From positions 372,001 through 436,000 of the forward strand of contig JADCER010000003.1 in assembly GCA_020249925.1 (NCBI GenBank): a DNA stretch of 64,000 nucleotides. The letters run 5' to 3'. Shown here piece after piece: positions 27,432 to 36,523 of this stretch. This stretch comes from Roseomonas sp. (GTDB lineage Bacteria; Pseudomonadota; Alphaproteobacteria; Acetobacterales; Acetobacteraceae). Position 1 is the first letter of the stretch; each line of letters starts with the position of its first letter. The translations under genes and the position numbers were made by a program. The notes under the pieces were generated by a model. The model did not search any database and was not told the DNA's origin. It saw nothing but the letters and a program-made list of their open reading frames with translations.

Positions 27432-28489
27432 CGGCGTTGTTGGAGCTCCGTGATGTCGTGAAGCATTTCCCGGTGCGTGATGCGCTGGGCCGGCGCGCCG
27501 GTGCGGTGCATGCGGTGGATGGTGTTTCGCTTTCCGTCGCTGAGGGCGAGGTTCTGGCCATTGTCGGCGAAAGCGGCTGCGGCAAATCCACGCTCGGGCG
27601 TGTCATGCTGCGCCTGATTGAACCCGATAGCGGTTCGGTGCGTTTCGCGGGTGAGGACCTTGCCAGCCTTTCACCAGCCGCCTTGCGCGCGCGCCGGCGC
27701 GATATGCAGATCATTTTCCAGGACCCCTTCGGCAGCCTTGATCCGCGCATGACGGTGGCGCAGGCCATCGCCGAACCATTGCGGCTGCATCGTGTGGTGC
27801 CGCGCGCCGAGGAAGCCGCGCGCGTTGGCGAGTTGCTCCGCCGCGTTGGCTTGCGGCCGGAAAATGCCGGGCGCTGGCCGCATGAATTCTCTGGCGGGCA
27901 GCGCCAGCGCATCGCGATTGCGCGCGCACTCGCCAGCAACCCGCGCCTGATCATTGGCGATGAACCCGTCAGCGCCTTGGATGTTTCCGTACAGGCGCAG
28001 GTGATCAATCTGCTGCGCGATCTGATCCGCGATTTGCGGCTGACTTTTGTGCTGGTCAGCCATGATCTTGGCGTGGTGCGCCATGTCGCGGACCGCGTCG
28101 CGGTGATGTATTTGGGACGCATTGTGGAAGAAGGCCCGGCCGAGGATGTGCTGGGCGCGCCGCGCCACCCCTATACGCGCGCGCTGGTGGCCGCCATGCC
28201 GGGCGCGCAGGCCAAAACGCCGCCCTTGGAAGGCGATGTGCCAAGCCCCATCGCGCCACCATCCGGCTGCCGCTTTCATACGCGCTGCGCCTTTGCGGCT
28301 GAACGCTGCCGCGCTGAAACGCCGCGCCTTGAAGGTGTGGGCCACCCGGTGGCCTGCCATTTTGCCGAGAGCCTGCCGCCACCTGCCGAGCGTATCGCTG
28401 CGCTGGGTGGGGGGGAAAGGCTCGCGCGGTTGCAATCCTTTTTCCGGGGCGCTGCCCCTTCACCCACCGGGATGGGAGATCACGCATGA
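27428..28489 (+). CDS. Dipeptide/oligopeptide/nickel-type ABC transporter ATPase (DppF-like)
   Basis: This 353-residue partner ATPase has Walker [10 protein letters not shown], signature [15 protein letters not shown] and Walker B LIIGDEPVSALDVS. The C-terminal RFHTRCAFAAERC segment again carries the oligo_HPY cysteines. The ATGA overlaps on both sides couple it to the DppD-like gene before it and the binding-protein gene after it. The C-terminal tail of about 30 residues after the cysteine motif is longer than in typical DppF and low in recognisable motifs. Confidence 0.92.
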   Translation: MTALLELRDVVKHFPVRDALGRRAGAVHAVDGVSLSVAEGEVLAIVGESGCGKSTLGRVMLRLIEPDSGSVRFAGEDLASLSPAALRARRRDMQIIFQDPFGSLDPRMTVAQAIAEPLRLHRVVPRAEEAARVGELLRRVGLRPENAGRWPHEFSGGQRQRIAIARALASNPRLIIGDEPVSALDVSVQAQVINLLRDLIRDLRLTFVLVSHDLGVVRHVADRVAVMYLGRIVEEGPAEDVLGAPRHPYTRALVAAMPGAQAKTPPLEGDVPSPIAPPSGCRFHTRCAFAAERCRAETPRLEGVGHPVACHFAESLPPPAERIAALGGGERLARLQSFFRGAAPSPTGMGDHA

Positions 28490-30000
28490 AAACCATGATC
28501 CGCGCGGCGCTTGCCGCTTTTGGGGTGCTCGCTGTCGCAGCAGTGCCCGCCAGCGCGCAGCATCTGCGCATCGCGCTGAAGGAAGACCCCGATATTCTGG
28601 ACCCGACGCTATCGCGCACCTTTGTCGGACGCATTGTCTATGCTGCGCTATGCGACAAGCTTTTTGACATCAACGAAAGGCTGGAAATCGTCCCGCAATT
28701 GGCGACTGGCCATCGCTGGGAAGACCCGCGCAGCCTGATCATCACCCTGCGTGAAGGGGTGCGCTTTCACGATAATGAAGTGATGGATGCGGAAGCGGTG
28801 CGCTATTCGCTCATGCGGCATTTGACCTTGCAGGGCAGTTTCCGCCGCAGCGAAATCGCCGATATGGAAACCGTGGAAGTGGTGGACCCGCGCACCATCC
28901 GCATTCGCCTGAAGGGGCCATCGGCTTCCTTCCTGGCGGCGCTCACGGATCGCGCCGGCATGCCGGTCAGCCCCAAGGCAGCCGAAGCACTGGGGCGCAA
29001 TTTTGGCACGCGGCCGGTCTGCACCGGGCCGTTTCGCTTTGTGGAGCGTGTGGCGCAGGAACGCATCGTGGGTGAACGCTTCCCCGAATATTGGGATGCG
29101 CGGAATATCCATCTGGCGCGCGTGACCTATTTGCCCATTCCGGACAACACGGTGCGCCTTGCGAACCTGCAATCCGGCGCGGTGGAATTCGCCGAGCGGA
29201 TGGAACCCGATGACATCAAGACCATCCAGCGCAATCGCAATCTGCGCGCCGTTGCGGTGGATGAGCTTGGCTATCAAAGCATCAGCATCAATACCGGCAA
29301 TGGCGAACGCGCCAATACGCCCTTTGGCCGCGATGCGCGCCTCCGCCGCGCCTTTGAATTGGCGATTGATCGCACAGCGCTGAACCAGGTGGTGTATGAG
29401 GGCATGTATGTGCCAACGCGCCAGCCCTTCCCGCCGGCGAGCCCCTTTCATGTGCGTGATTTCCCGCCGACCGCGCGTGACCTGCCGCGTGCCCAGGCGC
29501 TGCTGCGTGAAGCAGGCGTGACCTTGCCGATCACGGTTGAAATGACTGTGCCGAACAACCCGGATTTGCGGCAGGTGGGCGAGGTTATTCAGGCCATGGT
29601 AAAGGAAGCGGGTTTTGATCTTCGCCTGCGCGCCATGGAATTCGCCTCATCCTTGCAGGCGGCCGCGCGGGGCGAGTTTGAAACCTATCTGGTTGGCTGG
29701 TCCGGCCGCACCGATCCGGATGGCAATATCTTCAGCTTTAGCCGCACCGGTGGCGGGCAGAATGATGGCCGCTATTCCAATGCGGAAGTGGACAGGCTGT
29801 TGGATGAGGCGCGCACGGAATTGGACCTGGCGAAGCGCCAGGCGCTTTACGCCCGCGCCGTGCGCATCGCCTTTGGGGAGGATGTGCACCGCATCTACCT
29901 TTGGCACCGCAAGAATATCATGGCGCATAGTGCGCGGCTTTCCGGCTATCGGCCCATCGCGGATGGGCTGGTGCGGCTGCAAGGCGTGCGGTTGCAATAG
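28486..30000 (+). CDS. Dipeptide-type periplasmic substrate-binding protein (SBP_bac_5)
   Basis: This 504-residue protein is a cluster C periplasmic binding protein. A Sec signal peptide ends with PASAQ near residue 25, followed by the ALKEDPDILDPTLS opening typical of DppA/OppA proteins and the VRFHDNEVMDAEAVRYSL block (the SBP_bac_5 signature). It lies between the ATPase and permease genes of one operon and overlaps the DppF-like gene by four bases. The family binds peptides, nickel chelates, glutathione or opines. The ligand cannot be inferred from the sequence. Confidence 0.9.
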   Translation: MKTMIRAALAAFGVLAVAAVPASAQHLRIALKEDPDILDPTLSRTFVGRIVYAALCDKLFDINERLEIVPQLATGHRWEDPRSLIITLREGVRFHDNEVMDAEAVRYSLMRHLTLQGSFRRSEIADMETVEVVDPRTIRIRLKGPSASFLAALTDRAGMPVSPKAAEALGRNFGTRPVCTGPFRFVERVAQERIVGERFPEYWDARNIHLARVTYLPIPDNTVRLANLQSGAVEFAERMEPDDIKTIQRNRNLRAVAVDELGYQSISINTGNGERANTPFGRDARLRRAFELAIDRTALNQVVYEGMYVPTRQPFPPASPFHVRDFPPTARDLPRAQALLREAGVTLPITVEMTVPNNPDLRQVGEVIQAMVKEAGFDLRLRAMEFASSLQAAARGEFETYLVGWSGRTDPDGNIFSFSRTGGGQNDGRYSNAEVDRLLDEARTELDLAKRQALYARAVRIAFGEDVHRIYLWHRKNIMAHSARLSGYRPIADGLVRLQGVRLQ

Positions 30001-30005
30001 CCGCC

Positions 30006-30953
30006 ATGTGGGTCTGGCTCCTCCGGCGGATTGGGCAGGTTCTGCCCACGCTTTTCATCCTCTCCATCCTGATCTTCGGGTTGCAACAACTCATGCCCGG
30101 CGATCCGGCGCTGATTTTAGCCGGGGAGGAGAGGGGCGACCCGCAAGTGCTGGCGCAAATCCGTGCGGAGCTCAGGCTTGATCGTCCCATTTACGAACAA
30201 TACCTCTATTGGATCGGTAATGTGCTGACCGGCGATTTCGGCTTTTCCTGGCGCATCAGGATGCCGGTCAGTGAGCTTATTCTGGATAAGCTGCCGGTCA
30301 CTGCGCAGCTTGCCGCCATGTCCTTCATCATTGCGGTGCTGATCGGCGTGCCGGCGGGCATTCTTTCCGCCGTCAAGCGTGATCAGCCGGCGGATTGGGC
30401 GGCGAATGGTGTCGCGCTGTTTGGCATTTCCACGCCGAATTTCTGGCTCGGCATTATGATGATCCTGCTGTTCAGTGTGGAATTGGGTTGGCTGCCGCCT
30501 TCGGGCTATGTGCCGCTGACCGAGGATTTCTGGCAATCCATCGCGACCACCATCATGCCGGCCTTTGTGCTTGGCACCGGCGTTGCCTCGGTGCTCATGC
30601 GCCACACACGCGCGGCGATGCTGACAGCGCTGTCACAGGATTATGTGCGCACGGCGCGCGCCAAAGGCCTGCGTGAGCGCGTGGTGATCTGGAAACACGC
30701 GCTGCGCAACGCGCTGATCCCGGTGGTGACCTTGGGCGCGATTGAATTTGGCCGGCTGCTGGCTGGTGCCGTTTTGACCGAACAGGTCTTCACCATTCCG
30801 GGCTTTGGCAAGCTGATTGTGGATGCGGTGTTCAATCGCGATTATCCGGTGGTGCAAGGTGTCGTGCTGGCAACTGCGCTGATTTTCGTGCTGCTCTCCC
30901 TGGTGGCTGATCTGCTTTACATGGCGATCAATCCAAGGCTGCGTCAGGCATGA
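30006..30953 (+). CDS. Dipeptide-type ABC transporter permease (DppB-like)
   Basis: This 315-residue inner membrane protein has six hydrophobic helices. The N-terminus (RRIGQVLPTLFILSILIFGL) and the MPGDPA motif are those of DppB/OppB proteins. The EAA loop is recognisable as YVRTARAKGLRERVVIWKH. It starts six bases after the binding-protein stop and overlaps the DppC-like gene by four bases. Confidence 0.92.
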   Translation: MWVWLLRRIGQVLPTLFILSILIFGLQQLMPGDPALILAGEERGDPQVLAQIRAELRLDRPIYEQYLYWIGNVLTGDFGFSWRIRMPVSELILDKLPVTAQLAAMSFIIAVLIGVPAGILSAVKRDQPADWAANGVALFGISTPNFWLGIMMILLFSVELGWLPPSGYVPLTEDFWQSIATTIMPAFVLGTGVASVLMRHTRAAMLTALSQDYVRTARAKGLRERVVIWKHALRNALIPVVTLGAIEFGRLLAGAVLTEQVFTIPGFGKLIVDAVFNRDYPVVQGVVLATALIFVLLSLVADLLYMAINPRLRQA

Positions 30954-31819
30954 ACGCTCCCGCCATCACCATGGGGGAAAGCCCTGGGCGCCGCGCGCTG
31001 AAGCGGTTCTTTCGCCACAAGCTTGCGGTATTTGGCCTGGTGGTGGTGGTGGCTTTTGTGCTGATTGCGATCCTGGCGCCCTTCATCGCACCCTACGATC
31101 CGCTGCAAACAAGCTGGACGCGCATCCGCAAGCCGCCTTCCGCCGAACATTGGTTCGGCACGGATGAAAACGGCCGCGATGTGCTTTCCCGCGTGATTTG
31201 GGGCGCGCGGGCTTCGCTGATGGCGGGCGTGATTTCCGTGCTCGGTGCGCTATTCATTGGCGTGCCGCTCGGCTTGCTTGCGGGCCTGATCGGCGGTTGG
31301 GTGGATGGGCTGATATCGCGCGTGGCCGATGCCATGCTCTCAGTGCCCTTCCTTATTCTGGCGATTGCGCTGGCGGCGTTTCTGGGGCCGGCCCTGGAAA
31401 ACGCCATGCTCGCCATTGCCATTACCGCATCGCCGGTATTCGTGCGGCTTGCGCGCGGTATGGCTTTGGATGCGAAATCAACCGATTGGGTGGAGGCAGC
31501 CCGCGCGCTCGGCAATCCGCCCTGGCGCATCGGGTTGTTCCATGTGCTGCCCAATATCATCCCGCCCTTGCTGGTGCAGGCGAGCCTTGCGATTGCGGAA
31601 GCGATCATTGCCGAGGCTGCACTTTCCTTCCTGGGGCTCGGGCAGCAACCGCCGGCACCTTCTTGGGGGTCCATGCTGAATAGCGCTCAGCGGTTTTTGA
31701 CTCAGGCGCCCTGGCTTTCCATCATGCCGGGGCTCGCGATTTTTGTGGTGGTGCTGGCCTTCAACCTGGTCGGTGATGGGCTGCGCGATGCGCTGGACCC
31801 AAGGGCGGATCGGAAGTGA
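30950..31819 (+). CDS. Dipeptide-type ABC transporter permease (DppC-like)
   Basis: This 289-residue inner membrane protein is the second permease of the importer. It has the N-terminal FRHKLAVFGLVVVVAFVLI helix, the HWFGTDENGRDVLSRVIWGAR motif common to DppC/OppC proteins, and an EAA-type loop around STDWVEAARALGNPPWRI. It overlaps the DppB-like gene by four bases, and its stop touches the start of the phosphoesterase gene that follows. Confidence 0.92.
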   Translation: MNAPAITMGESPGRRALKRFFRHKLAVFGLVVVVAFVLIAILAPFIAPYDPLQTSWTRIRKPPSAEHWFGTDENGRDVLSRVIWGARASLMAGVISVLGALFIGVPLGLLAGLIGGWVDGLISRVADAMLSVPFLILAIALAAFLGPALENAMLAIAITASPVFVRLARGMALDAKSTDWVEAARALGNPPWRIGLFHVLPNIIPPLLVQASLAIAEAIIAEAALSFLGLGQQPPAPSWGSMLNSAQRFLTQAPWLSIMPGLAIFVVVLAFNLVGDGLRDALDPRADRK

Positions 31820-32532
31820 TGGAAATACGTGGTGCGCCTGGGCATTTGCCGCGCGGGCGGCGCATTTACGCCATTGGCGATATCCATGGCACACTGCCGC
31901 AACTGCGCGATCTGCACACGCAAATTGCCGAGGATTTGCGCCGCCGCCCCGTGGCCTCCGCCCTGCTGATCCATCTTGGCGATTACGTGGATAAGGGGCC
32001 GGAGTCTCGCGGCGTGGTGGATTACCTTTCGGAACGTGACCCCATTCCCGGCCTTCCCACGCTGCATCTGATGGGCAATCATGAGGAAACCATGCTGGGC
32101 GCGCTTTCCGGCGATGGAGCGGCGGCAGCGGATTGGCTGTGGGGCGGGGGCAGGGCGACGCTCGATTCCTGGGGTGTCGCGCCCGATGCACCGCGTGAAG
32201 CCTGGCCCGAGGCGATTGCCCCGCATCAGCGCCGCTTCCTGCGCGATCTGTCCCTATGGCATGAGGAAGGTGGCTATCTGTTCGTCCATGCCGGCATTCG
32301 CCCAGGTGTGGCGCTGGAAGAGCAATCGCGTGAGGATTTGCTGCGCATCCGGCATGATTTTCTGAACAGCCCGCGCGATCATGGGTTTGTGGTTGTGCAT
32401 GGGCATACGGCGGGCTTCATGCCGGTGGTGCGAGAAAACCGTATTTGCATTGACACCGCCGCCTGGTCCGGCGGGGGGCTGACGGCGGTGATGTTGGAAG
32501 GGGAGAGCCTCGCGTTTTTGCAGGCGAAATAG
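31819..32532 (+). CDS. Metallophosphoesterase (PPP-family serine/threonine phosphatase-like)
   Basis: This 237-residue cytosolic protein has the metal-binding signatures of calcineurin-type phosphoesterases in order: GDIHG near residues 18-22, GDYVDKG near residue 55, GNHE near residue 88, and HGHT near residue 195. This pattern matches bacterial PPP-type phosphatases such as PrpA and ApaH-like proteins. The substrate could be a phosphoprotein or a nucleotide. The ATG at 31819 overlaps the DppC-like stop by one base, and a GTG at 31816 is an alternative. Linkage to a peptide importer operon may be only co-transcription. Confidence 0.88.
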   Translation: MEIRGAPGHLPRGRRIYAIGDIHGTLPQLRDLHTQIAEDLRRRPVASALLIHLGDYVDKGPESRGVVDYLSERDPIPGLPTLHLMGNHEETMLGALSGDGAAAADWLWGGGRATLDSWGVAPDAPREAWPEAIAPHQRRFLRDLSLWHEEGGYLFVHAGIRPGVALEEQSREDLLRIRHDFLNSPRDHGFVVVHGHTAGFMPVVRENRICIDTAAWSGGGLTAVMLEGESLAFLQAK

Positions 32533-32538
32533 CTGGGC

Positions 32539-33468
32539 CTATTCCCCCACCCTCCTCTTATGCCCCAGCACCCCCATCAACCGCCGATCCCGCCAGGCTG
32601 AACGCTCACCAATCTTCTCCAAAGGCAGCGCCGCGCGCCGTTCCGCGGTCACGCGCGCAACCGTTGCGTCATCATACAAAAACGGCGTCTGTTCTTCCGT
32701 AATCCCGCCCATCAGCCCGCCAAAGCGCGCGGCGTAATCCGCCACACCACCCGGGGCATTCAGATCAATCGTCTCAAACGGCCCCATGAAGGACCAGCGG
32801 AGCCCAAGCCCATCCTTCACGCAGGCATCCACATCTTCCACGCTCATGACGCCATCGCGCACCAGGCGGAAGGCTTCCGCCACCAGTGCGGCTTGCAGCC
32901 GGTTCAGCACAAACCCGCGGGTTTCCTTCATCGCTGTCACCGGCACCTGGCCGACACGCGCCATCAAGGCCCGCGTGCGCGCCACCACTTCCGGCGCGGT
33001 CCAGGGCGCGCCCACCAATTCCACGAGGGGGACCAGATAGGGCGGGTTCACCGGATGCGCGACCAGGCAGCGCGCGCGCCCGGCAAGCCCCTCTGTAAAG
33101 GCGCTGGCTGGAATGCCGGAGGTGGACGAAGCCAGCACCACATCCGGCGCACACAGCTCATCAAGCCGGGCGAAAAGCTCGCGCTTCGGCTCCACACGCT
33201 CAGGCCCGTTTTCCTGCACATGCGCAGCGCCCGCCACACATGCTTCCATGCTGGCGGCGGCGCTGATGCGGGCCGCGATAAGCGCTGGCGTTTCGCTGAT
33301 CAGCCCGGCATCGGCCAAATCCTGCAGGCTCTGCCCAATCAGGCCGAGGGCGGTATCAGAAACCCCCGCCACCGGGTCCCAAATCCGCACGCTATGGCCT
33401 GCGCGGGCGAAAACCATGGCCCAGGCGCGGCCAATCAGCCCGGTTCCGATGATGGCGATCTGTTCCAT
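32539..33468 (-). CDS. 3-hydroxyacyl-CoA dehydrogenase family protein
   Basis: This 309-residue NAD-dependent dehydrogenase has the N-terminal nucleotide motif IIGTGLIGRAWAMVFARAG at residues 5-23. Further family features are ASSTSG, HPVNPPYLVPLVE with the catalytic His, and GFVLNRLQAALVAEAFRL. The HPVNPPYLVPLVE form is shared with carnitine dehydrogenase, lambda-crystallin (gulonate dehydrogenase) and hydroxybutyryl-CoA dehydrogenase-like enzymes, so the natural substrate may not be a CoA ester. The frame stays open upstream, but the ATG at 33468 follows GGGGAAG and starts the Rossmann fold. It converges on the phosphoesterase gene with a six-base gap and diverges from the small ORF at 33530. 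Confidence 0.88.
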   Translation of the reverse strand: MEQIAIIGTGLIGRAWAMVFARAGHSVRIWDPVAGVSDTALGLIGQSLQDLADAGLISETPALIAARISAAASMEACVAGAAHVQENGPERVEPKRELFARLDELCAPDVVLASSTSGIPASAFTEGLAGRARCLVAHPVNPPYLVPLVELVGAPWTAPEVVARTRALMARVGQVPVTAMKETRGFVLNRLQAALVAEAFRLVRDGVMSVEDVDACVKDGLGLRWSFMGPFETIDLNAPGGVADYAARFGGLMGGITEEQTPFLYDDATVARVTAERRAALPLEKIGERSAWRDRRLMGVLGHKRRVGE

Positions 33469-33529
33469 GGTGTAACTTCCCCTTTGGCCGGTCTTGATAG
33501 GCCGCTTCCCAAAGGCGATGTAACGCCGC

Positions 33530-33688
33530 GTGAGTGAAAACCGCAACGCGCCCTTGCCGGCGCCCCAAACCCCGAGCCTGCCGCTTGGCATCAAGCGCTG
33601 GCTTGGCTTCATGCTGCTTGGCGGCACCATGGCGCTGGCGGGCTTGCTGGCGCTCTGGCGCGCGGTCGCTTCGGTGTTTGGGCTGTGA
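33530..33688 (+). CDS. Small single-pass membrane protein (52 aa), coupled to XpaC/TelA genes
   Basis: This short open frame starts with GTG and ends in TGA at 33686-33688, overlapping the GTG of the next gene by four bases (GTGA). It encodes a polar, proline-rich N-terminus of about 22 residues, then one hydrophobic segment (LGFMLLGGTMALAGLLALW) of membrane-spanning length, and a short tail. I do not recognise a family. The exact overlap with the XpaC-like gene and the plausible membrane topology are the reasons for calling it real. The ribosome-binding site is poor, so expression is not certain. Confidence 0.55.
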   Translation: MSENRNAPLPAPQTPSLPLGIKRWLGFMLLGGTMALAGLLALWRAVASVFGL

Positions 33689-34395
33689 ATAGTTTTTGGC
33701 GCCTTTGGCTGCTGCCCATGATGGGCCTTGCGATGCTGCCCGCCGCTTTCTTCAACCTGTTTGCCATGCGCCAGACAGCGCTGATCGGCTGCCTGCTCGG
33801 CATCGGGCTGCCCTTCATCGCCGCGCGCATCATGAAGCGCGCCAGGAAAGGCGACGCCAAGCGCGCCGCCGTGCTGATGGGTGTGGCGGCTGGCCTCGCC
33901 ACCGGGCTTGGCGCCGGGGCAGGGCCGATCATCGGGCTATTATTCGCGCTTGGCGCCTGGGGCGGCACGCGGCTGCTCTACGCCGAAATCCCGGAAGTCG
34001 CCCCGCCCGCGCCACCACCGCCGCCGCCCTCAGGCCCGCTCGCGGATGCGCGCATCAGGCTTGCCGGCATTCAAGCCATTGCCATGCGCGGCCATGAAGC
34101 GCGCCTTTTGCCGGTGGCGCGGGTCATTGGCCAGGTGCTGGATGATCTGGAAGCGCGGCCCGAGCGAATCCCTCGCGCGCGCCGCTTCCTTGCGGTGCAT
34201 CTGGATGGGCTGGAACGTATCGCCACACGGATTGAAGCCGGCGCAACGCCACCGCCCGCGCTTGGCGCGCTGCTGCGTGACCTTGAAGCCGCCGCACGGC
34301 GCTTGCGCGATGACCTCCGCGCCGAGGAAAGCGCGGCACTCGATATCCAAGTCAAGGTGCTGGCCGATCGGCTGCGCGAGGAAGGCTATTCATGA
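33685..34395 (+). CDS. XpaC-like membrane protein (5-bromo-4-chloroindolyl phosphate hydrolysis family)
   Basis: This 236-residue protein has two to three hydrophobic helices in the first 95 residues, then a proline run (PPAPPPPPPSG) acting as a linker, and a helical C-terminal domain rich in Arg and Glu. The family is named after Bacillus XpaC, whose biochemical role is unclear, and it is commonly encoded beside TelA, as here. The GTG start overlaps the small membrane ORF, and the stop overlaps the TelA ATG by four bases. The two partners probably work together at the membrane. Confidence 0.75.
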   Translation: MNSFWRLWLLPMMGLAMLPAAFFNLFAMRQTALIGCLLGIGLPFIAARIMKRARKGDAKRAAVLMGVAAGLATGLGAGAGPIIGLLFALGAWGGTRLLYAEIPEVAPPAPPPPPPSGPLADARIRLAGIQAIAMRGHEARLLPVARVIGQVLDDLEARPERIPRARRFLAVHLDGLERIATRIEAGATPPPALGALLRDLEAAARRLRDDLRAEESAALDIQVKVLADRLREEGYS

Positions 34396-35453
34396 GCGAC
34401 ATCGTCACCACCCCTGAAGAACGCCGGGCCGAGGTTGAACGCCTTGCCGCGCAGCTTGATGTGACAGACCCCGCCGCGGTGCTTCGCTTCGGCCAGGAAG
34501 CCCAAACCCGCGCCTCGGCGGCAGCGGATGCCATGCTGGAAGGGGCGAAGAATCGCGAAGCGGGGGAGGCAGGGCAGACGCTTGGCAATCTGCTCAGCAC
34601 GCTGCGCGGTTTTGATGTTTCGGGGCTGGCGGAAAAGCCGGGCTTTTTCGCGCGCCTGTTCAACAAGGCGGGGGCGGAAGCCGCACAGGTCGTCAGCCGC
34701 TACGAAGGGCTGAAGGACCAGGTGGAGGCGATTGGCGACAAGCTGGACGCCCATCGCACGCGGCTATTGGAAGATGTCGAAAAGCTTGAACGGCTTTATG
34801 GCGCCACGCTTGATTGGTTCCACGGCCTTGGTGATCACATCGCCGCTGGCGAGATTGTGCTGAACAATACTGACAGCACCGCGATCCCCGAAGCCGAAGC
34901 CAAGGCCACCGCCGGCGATATGCTGGCGGCGCAGCAACTGCGCGATCTGCGCGCGGCGCGTGATGAGCTTGATCGGCGCATCCATGATCTGCGCCTGACG
35001 CGGCAAGTCGCGATGCAGGCGCTGCCTTCCATCCGGCTCATTCAGGAAAATGACAAGGCCTTGGCGGCGAAGATCCAATCCGTGGTGGCCAATACCGTGC
35101 CGCTGTGGCGTCAGCAGCTTGCCCAGGCACTCGCCATTCAGCGAATGCGCGATGCGGGGCAGACGCTGAAACAGGCGAATGACCTGACCAATCAATTGCT
35201 GACCGCGAATGCCGAGAGGCTGCGCCAGGGCAATGCGGAAGCGCGGAATGAAATCGAACGCGGCGTTTTCGATCTGGCTGCGGTGAAGCAGGCCAATCAG
35301 CTATTGGTGGCAACGATTGAAGATAGTTTGAACATCGCCGAACGCGCCCGCGCCCAGCGTGCCGATGCTGCGGTGGAATTGGACAAGGCGGAAGCCGAAA
35401 TCCGCCGCGCGCTGATGGCGGCCAAGGCCATACCGCCCGCGCCAAAAGCCTGA
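34392..35453 (+). CDS. TelA/KlaA-like toxic anion resistance protein
   Basis: This 353-residue protein is a mostly helical, soluble TelA family member. Relatives are linked to tellurite, cell-envelope antibiotic or nisin resistance, with no settled mechanism. Characteristic features are GFFARLFNKAGAEAAQVVSRYE near residues 83-104, and long coiled-coil helices with LRAARDELDRRIHDLRLTRQVAMQALPSIRLIQ. It is coupled to the XpaC-like gene by an ATGA overlap. No tellurite reductase or ter gene is nearby, so the name toxic anion resistance should be taken as a family label. Confidence 0.85.
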   Translation: MSDIVTTPEERRAEVERLAAQLDVTDPAAVLRFGQEAQTRASAAADAMLEGAKNREAGEAGQTLGNLLSTLRGFDVSGLAEKPGFFARLFNKAGAEAAQVVSRYEGLKDQVEAIGDKLDAHRTRLLEDVEKLERLYGATLDWFHGLGDHIAAGEIVLNNTDSTAIPEAEAKATAGDMLAAQQLRDLRAARDELDRRIHDLRLTRQVAMQALPSIRLIQENDKALAAKIQSVVANTVPLWRQQLAQALAIQRMRDAGQTLKQANDLTNQLLTANAERLRQGNAEARNEIERGVFDLAAVKQANQLLVATIEDSLNIAERARAQRADAAVELDKAEAEIRRALMAAKAIPPAPKA

Positions 35454-35481
35454 AGCCATCAAGACCGGGATTGAGCAAAAG

Positions 35482-36453
35482 ATGATCACCAAACGCACCA
35501 TTCTGGCCGCCATGCCGGCAATGCTTACCGCGCCGCATCTTGCACGCGCCCAGGTCGCCTGGCCCAATGGCCCCATTCGTATCGTGGTGCCATTCCCGCC
35601 GGGCGGTTCCACCGATGCTTTGGCGCGGCTGCTGCAACCGCATTTGCAGGCCGAATTTGGCGTGCCCATCATTGTTGAAAGTCGCCCGGGTGCTTCTGGC
35701 TCACTCGGCACCGCGCAGGTCGCGCGCGCCGCACCCGATGGCAATACCTGGTTGATCGTCTTTGATACGCATGCGGTCAATCCGGCGCTTATCCCAAATA
35801 TGGGGTTCGATACCGAACGCGATTTGACCTCGCTTTTGTTGTTCGGCACCGCGCCCATGATGCTGACAGCGCATCGCACACGCCCCTATCGCAGCTTCGC
35901 CGATGTGGTAACGGCGGCGAAGGCGCGGCCGGATACCATCACCTATGGCACCATTGGCAATGGCAGCCTCGCGCATCTGACGATGGAACTCATCCAGCGC
36001 GCCGGCGATTTCAAGCTGGTGCATGTGCCCTATCGTGGCGGCGGGCCGCTGGCAGTTGCGGCCGCGGCCGGTGAGGTGGATTTGCCCATCGCCACTCGCC
36101 CTGCCGTTGGCGTGCATATTGATGCCGGCACGCTGCTGCCCCTCGCGCAAACCGGTGCAACGCGCAGTCCAAATATCCCGGATGTGCCTAGCCTGTCGGA
36201 ACTTGGCATTCCGGGGATCGATTCGCGTGCCTTCTGGGGCTTTCTTGGTCCCGCCCGCCTGCCCGATGCCATCAAGGCCCGGATGGAAGCGGCCATCCGC
36301 AAGGCGCTGGATGTGCCGGAGATTCGCCAGCGCATTCTTGGCCTTGGCATTGATCTCAACCCGCAGGGGGAGGCCGCCTTTTCGCAATTCCTTTCCACCC
36401 AGATCGCCACCTGGGGCCGGGTAGTGCGGGAGAACAATATCCGGCCGGATTGA
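35482..36453 (+). CDS. TctC/Bug-family substrate-binding protein
   Basis: This 323-residue periplasmic binding protein has a signal peptide ending LARAQ near residue 26. It shows the Bug pattern IRIVVPFPPGGSTDALARLL near the N-terminus, the PGASGSLGTAQVARAAPDG block that follows, and the central FKLVHVPYRGGGPLAVAAAAG. The family binds carboxylates and other small metabolites. No TctA/TctB permease genes are close, and the next gene is a zinc alcohol dehydrogenase. It is one of three such orphans in the window and no more similar to the others than expected by family. Confidence 0.9.
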   Translation: MITKRTILAAMPAMLTAPHLARAQVAWPNGPIRIVVPFPPGGSTDALARLLQPHLQAEFGVPIIVESRPGASGSLGTAQVARAAPDGNTWLIVFDTHAVNPALIPNMGFDTERDLTSLLLFGTAPMMLTAHRTRPYRSFADVVTAAKARPDTITYGTIGNGSLAHLTMELIQRAGDFKLVHVPYRGGGPLAVAAAAGEVDLPIATRPAVGVHIDAGTLLPLAQTGATRSPNIPDVPSLSELGIPGIDSRAFWGFLGPARLPDAIKARMEAAIRKALDVPEIRQRILGLGIDLNPQGEAAFSQFLSTQIATWGRVVRENNIRPD

Positions 36454-36523
36454 AAACACCGCTTGACCAGCGGCGCAGGGCTTGTTCCCATGGCGGCAAC
36501 GCCAAGAAATGAGGAAGTCTGCC

